Positions 7,757-11,538 of a stretch of 11,538 nt of DNA are shown here, one piece after another. The translations under genes were made by a program, and so were the position numbers. Below the pieces are notes generated by a model. That model did not search any database. It was given only the letters and a program-made list of their open reading frames with translations, and was not told the DNA's origin. The stretch is from an uncultured Bacteroidales bacterium. Its GTDB lineage: Bacteria; Bacteroidota; Bacteroidia; Bacteroidales; FEN-979. The stretch lies in NCBI GenBank assembly GCA_903928285.1, contig CAIYQH010000188.1, forward strand, positions 1-11,538. Direction: 5' to 3'. Position 1 is the first letter of the stretch; each line of letters starts with the position of its first letter.

Positions 7757-9019
7757 ATGAAATTACTGACCCGTACATCCCGTTCCTACCTGCTTATCTC
7801 GGTAGGCGTATTTATCCTCAGCGGCTTGATCTTTTTCAGGATGCTTCATAATATTTTCGAGAAACAATTGGATGAAACACTTTTTGAAGAAAAGCTGCTC
7901 ATCGTTCAAACCATCAATGATTCCGACAGCGTTCCCGACTTCCGTTCTGTTTTCGGCCATATGATTGATATTACCATCCTGAATACACCGCGGCACAAGA
8001 ATGAATATATACGCGATACCCTGATGTACGACAGCGACCAGGGGGCCTTTGCCACCTTCCGCCACCTGTTTGTGGAAAACACATCTGATGAAAATAAGGG
8101 TTATACGATCAATATCTACAAACCCCTTCGCGATTCGGAAAAACTGATAGCCGAAATCGTGATTGCCGTGGCACTGGTCTTTATTTTTCTCCTGTTCCTG
8201 CTTGTGTGGGTGAATTATTTCATTGCCCGGCGTGTCTGGATACCGTTCTATCGAACGATAAACAACCTGAGTCATTATGAGATCAACCAGGAAAAACCGT
8301 TGAACCTTCCAAAGACAGATATCCATGAATTCAATCTGCTGAACCAGGCACTCGAAAAAATGTCGAAAAAAATAAGGCAGGATTATCTTAACCTGAAAGA
8401 ATTCAATGAAAATGCTGCCCATGAACTGCTTACCCCCATTGCCATTATCAAATCAAAACTGGAACTTCTTATACAACGCGAAGACCTTGATGAACAACAA
8501 CTTAAATTGATCAGCGCGGTTTTTGATGCCACTACCCGCATGTCAAAACTCAACCAGGGGCTCCTGTTGATCTCCAAAATCGAAAATAACCAGTTCAGTC
8601 AAACCGAAAACATTAACCTGGAAACCATTCTCGATAAAACCCTGGAACATTTTGAGGAAATGATTGACCACCTTGAAATTGTGATTTCAAAAAAATATCA
8701 CCAGCCCTTGCTGGTCAATATGAACAGAACACTGGCAGAAATTTTAGTTACCAATCTGATCTCCAATGCCATCAGGCATAACATCCATGGAGGGACGATA
8801 GAAATCAGCCTGAATGCCGATTCTTTTTCCATTGCCAATACAGGTCTGCCAATCAAAACCGATCCTGCCAAACTGTTCGAGAGATTTAAAAAGTCGGAGA
8901 ATAATCCAGATTCTGTGGGACTTGGACTCTCAATAGTGCAAAAGATCGCACTGCTTTACCACATGAATATCTCCTATAATTATCATGATGGATATCATAA
9001 ACTAAAAATTTCTTTATAA
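7757..9019 (+). CDS. Membrane sensor histidine kinase, partner of the preceding regulator
   Basis: The product is 420 residues. A first membrane helix (about 11-31) and a second (about 135-157) enclose a periplasmic sensor region of roughly 100 residues with no recognised fold. A short HAMP-like linker follows. The HisKA dimerisation domain carries the H-box NAAHELLTPIAIIKSKLELL with phospho-acceptor H222. The ATPase domain has the N-box NLISNAIRHN (N337), a G1 region IANTG (359-363) that lacks the usual Asp of DxGxG, the LFERF F-box and the G2 box GLGLSIV (388-394). The G1 variant looks like that of other short Bacteroidetes kinases, so activity is not ruled out. The protein ends soon after the last ATPase strand. 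The signal sensed is unknown; the periplasmic loop faces the same compartment as the PepSY-like proteins encoded downstream. Confidence 0.95.
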   Translation: MKLLTRTSRSYLLISVGVFILSGLIFFRMLHNIFEKQLDETLFEEKLLIVQTINDSDSVPDFRSVFGHMIDITILNTPRHKNEYIRDTLMYDSDQGAFATFRHLFVENTSDENKGYTINIYKPLRDSEKLIAEIVIAVALVFIFLLFLLVWVNYFIARRVWIPFYRTINNLSHYEINQEKPLNLPKTDIHEFNLLNQALEKMSKKIRQDYLNLKEFNENAAHELLTPIAIIKSKLELLIQREDLDEQQLKLISAVFDATTRMSKLNQGLLLISKIENNQFSQTENINLETILDKTLEHFEEMIDHLEIVISKKYHQPLLVNMNRTLAEILVTNLISNAIRHNIHGGTIEISLNADSFSIANTGLPIKTDPAKLFERFKKSENNPDSVGLGLSIVQKIALLYHMNISYNYHDGYHKLKISL

Positions 9020-9099
9020 ATATTTTGCTACTCCAGATTTCCCACAGATTCTCCCCTCACCTTTGCATCATAAATTTTATATCCCCTGTGGAGACAAAA
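9020..9099 (+). promoter_or_regulatory. Intergenic stretch with weak promoter-like and inverted-repeat signals
   Basis: CACCTTTG at 9058-9065 matches the Bacteroidetes -7 element TAnnTTTG at all but the first base and lies 34 nt before the PepSY-like gene. No well-spaced -33 TTTG/TTG is present; the nearest TTTG, at 9024-9027, is too far upstream. CCACAG at 9042-9047 and CTGTGG at 9086-9091 form a 6-bp inverted repeat around this site. Both signals are short enough to occur by chance. The downstream gene may simply be read through from the kinase gene. Confidence 0.2.
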
Positions 9100-9402
9100 A
9101 TGATGAAAAAAGTTTTGATGATATTTTTTCTTGGGATTTTCAGTTCCCTGATTTTTGCTCAAACCAAAACAGAGTTAAAGACCAACGAACTTCAGAAACC
9201 GATTTCGGAATATATCTCGAAAAACTTCACAGGTTATACCATTGTTAAAGCCTTCAAGGTAGATGCCAAAGGGATCATCACTTTTGATGTCTGTGTTTCA
9301 AAGGATAAAAATCATGAAAAACTCTTTTTTGATAAGGATGGAAAATTTGTCCGTAAAGAATCCTGTTCAAATGAGTGTTGCCAGGATACCATAAAAAAAT
9401 AA
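9100..9402 (+). CDS. Small exported PepSY-like protein with C-terminal cysteine cluster
   Basis: The product is 100 residues from the ATG at 9100 (a second ATG follows at 9103). An upstream in-frame start at 9025 is rejected because it would bury the signal peptide, which clearly begins MMKKVLMIFFLGIFSSLIFA. The mature part has the pattern of Bacteroidetes PepSY-like proteins: an ISEYISKNFTGYTIVKAF helix-strand, a central strand and the closing motif LFFDKDGKFVRKE. PepSY-type domains in periplasmic proteins are often linked to two-component systems or to protease inhibition. A cysteine in the central strand (FDVCVS) and a CSNECC tail are unusual for the group and could bind metal or form disulfides. 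It follows the kinase gene by 80 nt on the same strand, so co-expression is likely. Confidence 0.82.
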   Translation: MMKKVLMIFFLGIFSSLIFAQTKTELKTNELQKPISEYISKNFTGYTIVKAFKVDAKGIITFDVCVSKDKNHEKLFFDKDGKFVRKESCSNECCQDTIKK

Positions 9403-9449
9403 TCCAGTTAATTAATCATCAAAACGTTTCACCTTAAAATCAAAAAACA

Positions 9450-9695
9450 ATGAAAAAAGTAATGTTAATTGCCATCGCTGCTATGTTCAGCATGACCATG
9501 TTTGCTCAGACTCAGGAAAAAGCCAAACCAGCTGAAAAGAAAAAAGAACCTGCAAAAACGGAAGCTGTAAAGCCGGCCGCTACCAAAGAAGCTGCAAAAC
9601 CTGCAACCAAGGAAGCTGCTAAACCTGCAACCAAAGATGCTAAACCTGCTGCAAAACCTGCAAAGAAAGCTGAAGAAGCAAAACCAACCAAATAA
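9450..9695 (+). CDS. Small exported Lys/Ala/Pro-rich repeat protein
   Basis: The product is 81 residues. The first 20 (MKKVMLIAIAAMFSMTMFAQ) are a clean signal peptide with likely cleavage at FA|Q, very like those of the flanking PepSY-like proteins. The rest is low complexity, built from K, A, P, E and T, with TKEAAKPA twice and then TKDAKPA and AKPA. It should be disordered and strongly basic. No known domain is present, so the function is unknown. Such peptides could sit in the periplasm against membranes or cell wall, or act as a basic linker or chaperone-like factor; these are guesses. It lies 47 nt after the first PepSY-like gene and is followed by a strong terminator, so it probably ends that transcript. 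Confidence 0.75.
   Translation: MKKVMLIAIAAMFSMTMFAQTQEKAKPAEKKKEPAKTEAVKPAATKEAAKPATKEAAKPATKDAKPAAKPAKKAEEAKPTK
9582..9650 (+). repeat. Short tandem repeat (24, 24, 21 bp) within the Lys/Ala/Pro-rich gene
   Basis: Units at 9582-9605 and 9606-9629 encode TKEAAKPA and differ at only two bases, both third-codon positions. A shortened unit at 9630-9650 encodes TKDAKPA. All units keep the frame. Near-identical DNA suggests recent duplication by slippage, so copy number may vary between strains. Confidence 0.85.
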
Positions 9696-9714
9696 TTTCG
9701 CTTGTTTAAGTTTT

Positions 9715-9746
9715 AAAAGGCCAGACCGAAAGATTTGGCCTTTTTT
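9715..9746 (+). terminator. Rho-independent terminator
   Basis: AAAAGGCCA at 9715-9723 pairs perfectly with TGGCCTTTT at 9736-9744, a 9-bp stem with a 12-nt loop, running into a T-run (9741-9746). It starts 20 nt after the stop of the Lys/Ala/Pro-rich gene and should end the transcript that includes the two-component system and the first two small genes. The A-run on the 5' side means it may also work on the minus strand, though no minus-strand gene lies nearby. Confidence 0.85.
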
Positions 9747-9749
9747 ATT

Positions 9750-9757
9750 TATATTTG
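9750..9757 (+). promoter_or_regulatory. Candidate Bacteroidetes -7 promoter element
   Basis: TATATTTG is a perfect match to the Bacteroidetes -7 consensus TAnnTTTG. It lies four bases past the terminator T-run and 33 nt before the ATG at 9791, a suitable distance for a short leader. A TTTG at 9734-9737 is too close to serve as the -33 element, and no better one is visible. It likely starts a separate transcript for the second PepSY-like gene. Confidence 0.45.
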
Positions 9758-9790
9758 CCAAATCATTTATAACCAATTAAATATATCTTT

Positions 9791-10141
9791 ATGAAGAAAG
9801 TCTTGTTTTTTATGATGGCCCTCCTTCTCACAACGGTGATGTATGCCCAGGACAGAAAAATGTCGGAACTTAAGGCCAGTCAGTTACCAAAAGGGGTCAC
9901 CGATTTTATAACCAAAAACATGCCAGGCGCCACCATCACCCGCGCAGGAAAAATTGAAGATAAAAGCGAGGTAAATTATGTGGCTGTTGTCGAAATGAAG
10001 GGTAGCAAGCATGCCTTCCTGTTTGACAAAGATGGTAAATTCAAAGAAAAAGGCGATCATCTTTTCAATAACAAAGGTCAGGCACCTGCCAAACCCATTG
10101 ACCCCAAAGCAACCCCTGCTCCGAAACCACCTGTTAAGTAG
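9791..10141 (+). CDS. Second small exported PepSY-like protein, Pro/Lys-rich tail
   Basis: The product is 116 residues with a signal peptide (MKKVLFFMMALLLTTVMYAQ, cleavage near YA|Q). The mature domain (about 25-90) has LPKGVTDFITKNMPGATI, a central strand VNYVAVVEMKG and the closing motif FLFDKDGKFKEKGD, the same layout as the protein encoded at 9100. The two are paralogues in fold but clearly diverged; this one lacks cysteines. The last 25 residues are Pro/Ala/Lys-rich (APAKPIDPKATPAPKPPVK), echoing the composition of the intervening Lys/Ala/Pro peptide. It is likely periplasmic. With its own promoter after a terminator, it may be regulated apart from the upstream group, possibly by the adjacent response regulator; no operator could be identified. 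Confidence 0.82.
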   Translation: MKKVLFFMMALLLTTVMYAQDRKMSELKASQLPKGVTDFITKNMPGATITRAGKIEDKSEVNYVAVVEMKGSKHAFLFDKDGKFKEKGDHLFNNKGQAPAKPIDPKATPAPKPPVK

Positions 10142-10266
10142 CATATTGCGAAATTGGCGGCTAAACCAACAACAGGAAATATGTTATGAATTGCATTCTC
10201 GTTTGACCTGTTTGCAATAAAATCAACCGAATTACGTAATTATCATTAATCACAATTAATCCAGAC
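10142..10266 (+). promoter_or_regulatory. Intergenic region with inverted repeat and 12-bp palindrome
   Basis: This 125-nt gap precedes the haem lipoprotein gene. ATTGCA at 10190-10195 and TGCAAT at 10213-10218 form an inverted repeat with a 17-nt spacer. AATTACGTAATT at 10230-10241 is a perfect 12-bp palindrome ending 25 nt before the ATG. Either could be an operator. A 12-bp palindrome is expected a few times by chance in a window this size, so support is weak. A TTTG at 10202-10205 has no matching TAnnTTTG at the right distance, and no terminator hairpin is seen. Confidence 0.3.
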
Positions 10267-10725
10267 ATGACGAAATCAGCGCTTTTCATAGCAATACTCG
10301 GACTTGTTATCATTTCTGTTTCAGCCTGCAAGAAGAATACAGGAATCAACAAAATCGAATCCTCAGCCCATAATTCCACAGCCAGCCGTAAAATGAGCGG
10401 AGCCTGTCAGAACTGTCATATCTCCGGTGGTTCAGGACCAGGATGGTGGAATGTGGCTGGTACCGTCTATAAAAGTGATTCAACAGGCGTTTTCGCCAAT
10501 GCAACGATATTGTTCTACGACAGTCTCAAAGGAAAAGGGACCCTTGTTGCAAAACTGGAAGGAGATCAGTATGGTAACTTTTACACCAGTAACGCAATCA
10601 GTATACTAGGTAAATATCCCGAGGTTGCCAGTGCGGCTGATACGCAATATATGCTTCAGCCAGTCACCTCAGGCAACTGTAATGCCTGTCATGGCGTAAC
10701 CACCGCTCCGATGTGGGTCAGATAA
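10267..10725 (+). CDS. Lipoprotein with two CxxCH haem-binding motifs flanking a beta-sandwich-like segment
   Basis: The product is 152 residues. A lipoprotein signal peptide ends in the lipobox VSAC, with C21 the lipidation site and KK following. CQNCH (47-51) and CNACH (138-142) are c-type haem attachment motifs, so it is probably a dihaem cytochrome-like outer-envelope protein. The stretch between them (about 60-125) begins VAGTVYKSDSTGVFANATILFYDS and continues through GDQYGNFYTSN (given here as fragments). It resembles a small carboxypeptidase-regulatory-like beta-sandwich. A GGSGPGWW segment follows the first haem motif. Axial ligands beyond the two histidines cannot be assigned; M43, M131 or M149 are options. 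It probably handles electrons or senses redox state, but its partners are unknown. It is the last plus-strand gene before a strong terminator and may be transcribed with or apart from the second PepSY-like gene. Confidence 0.8.
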   Translation: MTKSALFIAILGLVIISVSACKKNTGINKIESSAHNSTASRKMSGACQNCHISGGSGPGWWNVAGTVYKSDSTGVFANATILFYDSLKGKGTLVAKLEGDQYGNFYTSNAISILGKYPEVASAADTQYMLQPVTSGNCNACHGVTTAPMWVR

Positions 10726-10782
10726 CTGACGGTTGCCCAGCATCATATAAACGTTTGAAAAACAGGAATAACCGGTAATACG

Positions 10783-11538
10783 CTATCCTGATATTTTAGA
10801 ATTAACCACCGAAAGGATCTCCTCTTCGGTGGTTTTTGTTTTCTCCACAAGGCTCTCTGCCTGTGACATTATACGATCCAGGTATTCTTTGTCCTTGAAT
10901 CCGGCGCCATTCACCTTCACATTCAGAAAGGCGCCGATCACGGCCGAACGCGCGCACAACGCGCCCACCCCGGCATCGGTCACCGAATTGGGATTTCCGG
11001 TATTGACCATCGCTGAAATAATCTCAAACGAATCAAAGGCCTTCTGCATGGTGCGGAACGGAACTTCAATCGCATACCGGGTCGCATCCTGGATTGCAGC
11101 AGTTCTGGCTTGTTTTTCCGCATCATTTGATTTAGGCAGGGCAAAGGCGTCCATAATTTTATTGAATGCCCGTGTATCTTCATCCACAAGGGACAGCAAC
11201 TCATCCTTTAACTTTTGGCCCTTCTCTGCCCAAACTGAAAACTCCTCCCACCGTTCATCCCAGCCGGCTTTATGCGACGACAGGTTCGCCACCATGGTGG
11301 CCAGCGATACTCCCAAAGCGGCGATGTAGGCCGAAACTGATCCACCACCGGGAGCCGGTGATTCAGAGGCAGTTTCGTTCGCGAACCCTTCGGCTGTCAG
11401 GGTTACCAGCTGTTTATCTTTGGGATCTTCCAATAAGAACTCGATGATCTTTTCGTTCGGGGAAAATGGTTTCAGATCATCAAGACCCAGCGATTTCACG
11501 GCAATTTTAATAATCTCATCATCCGATATTCCCACCGA
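10783..11538 (-). CDS. ftcD: Formimidoyltransferase-cyclodeaminase, C-terminal part (5' end outside window)
   Basis: The minus-strand frame stays open at the right edge (codon at 11538-11536), so about 251 C-terminal residues are seen of a fused protein that is usually about 550-570. The GTG at 11535 is internal. The opening residues (SVGISDDEIIKIAVKSLG) fit the end of the formimidoyltransferase domain. The cyclodeaminase domain follows, with SPAPGGGSVSAYIAALG, MVANLSSHK, EVPFRTMQKA, NPNSVTDAGVGALCARSA and the closing helix. This domain turns 5-formiminotetrahydrofolate into 5,10-methenyltetrahydrofolate plus ammonia in histidine degradation. It acts in the cytosol and its role is unrelated to the exported proteins to its left. 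It converges on the haem lipoprotein gene, with 57 nt between the stop codons. Confidence 0.92.
   Translation of the reverse strand, partial: SVGISDDEIIKIAVKSLGLDDLKPFSPNEKIIEFLLEDPKDKQLVTLTAEGFANETASESPAPGGGSVSAYIAALGVSLATMVANLSSHKAGWDERWEEFSVWAEKGQKLKDELLSLVDEDTRAFNKIMDAFALPKSNDAEKQARTAAIQDATRYAIEVPFRTMQKAFDSFEIISAMVNTGNPNSVTDAGVGALCARSAVIGAFLNVKVNGAGFKDKEYLDRIMSQAESLVEKTKTTEEEILSVVNSKISG
10804..10843 (+). terminator. Rho-independent terminator for the plus strand, inside the 3' end of ftcD
   Basis: AACCACCGAA at 10804-10813 pairs perfectly with TTCGGTGGTT at 10825-10834, a 10-bp stem. AGG/CCT inside the loop can add three more pairs. TTTTTGTTTT follows on the plus strand. It lies about 80 nt past the stop of the haem lipoprotein gene and should end that transcript. 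On the minus strand no T-run follows the stem, so it is one-directional. The hairpin bases are also codons of ftcD (about residues KTTEEEILSVVN). Confidence 0.85.

Noticed and set aside
7763..8422. Minus-strand open frame of 219 codons opposite the kinase gene
   Set aside because: The plus strand encodes a complete kinase with all boxes in order. The antisense product has no family features.
8831..8845. Kinase G1 box (IANTG) without the usual Asp, as a sign of a dead enzyme
   Set aside because: The H-box, N-box, F-box and G2 box are intact, and NTG-type G1 boxes look normal for short Bacteroidetes kinases, so inactivity is not supported.
9025..9099. Longer start at 9025 for the first PepSY-like protein
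   Set aside because: It would add 25 residues before a clean signal peptide; the ATG pair at 9100/9103 fits secretion.
10230..10241. 12-bp palindrome AATTACGTAATT as a defined operator
   Set aside because: About three perfect 12-bp palindromes are expected by chance in a window of this length. It is recorded only as a weak regulatory candidate.
10829..11329. Plus-strand open frame of 166 codons opposite ftcD
   Set aside because: The minus strand encodes conserved cyclodeaminase motifs throughout this span, and the plus frame starts inside the terminator hairpin.
1..11538. CRISPR array, tRNA, rRNA, prophage or known defence genes
   Set aside because: No short repeat-spacer pattern, cloverleaf, rRNA core sequence, or phage or defence motif was seen on either strand by eye.

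Overview
The window looks like chromosomal DNA of a Bacteroidota (Bacteroidetes) bacterium, probably an uncultured or environmental member. The signs are large exported proteins with choice-of-anchor L, PKD-like and Fib_succ_major modules, small PepSY-like periplasmic proteins whose signal peptides end in FAQ or YAQ, a Bacteroidetes-type -7 promoter element (TATATTTG), no obvious Shine-Dalgarno sequences, and a fused formimidoyltransferase-cyclodeaminase. No genome-level identification is possible from the sequence alone.

Layout, left to right. (1) Positions 1-140 are the 3' end of a group II intron: the last 17 codons of its reverse transcriptase/maturase, then a canonical 34-nt domain V and a domain VI with a bulged branch-point A. 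(2) A short leader with two hairpins leads into two large plus-strand genes (239-3271 and 3316-6990). Both encode Sec-exported, multidomain surface or secreted proteins. Their N-terminal heads differ, but they share a paralogous C-terminal cassette: a GxYSG-type beta module followed by a Fib_succ_major domain. The second protein carries five consecutive PKD-like repeats of 89-90 residues. (3) An OmpR-family response regulator and its histidine kinase follow at 7046-9019. (4) Downstream on the same strand are four small exported proteins: a PepSY-like protein with a cysteine-rich tail, a Lys/Ala/Pro-rich repeat peptide, a second PepSY-like protein, and a lipoprotein with two CxxCH haem-binding motifs flanking a beta-sandwich-like segment. 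One terminator and one promoter divide this group after the Lys/Ala/Pro peptide. (5) On the minus strand, the right edge holds the 3' part of a formimidoyltransferase-cyclodeaminase gene (histidine/folate metabolism). It converges on the haem lipoprotein gene, whose likely terminator lies inside the last codons of the cyclodeaminase.

How the parts may work together: the two-component system is followed at once by small periplasmic or outer-envelope proteins, so the simplest reading is a signalling module that senses the cell envelope and controls or is modulated by PepSY-like proteins, with a possible redox or haem link through the CxxCH lipoprotein. This is inference from gene order. The two surface proteins upstream may be adhesins or enzyme/particle-binding scaffolds; their ligands cannot be read from sequence. 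I see no CRISPR array, tRNA, rRNA, prophage or recognised defence system. No gene-free stretch exceeds 300 bases; the longest non-protein stretch is the intron tail plus leader at 55-238.
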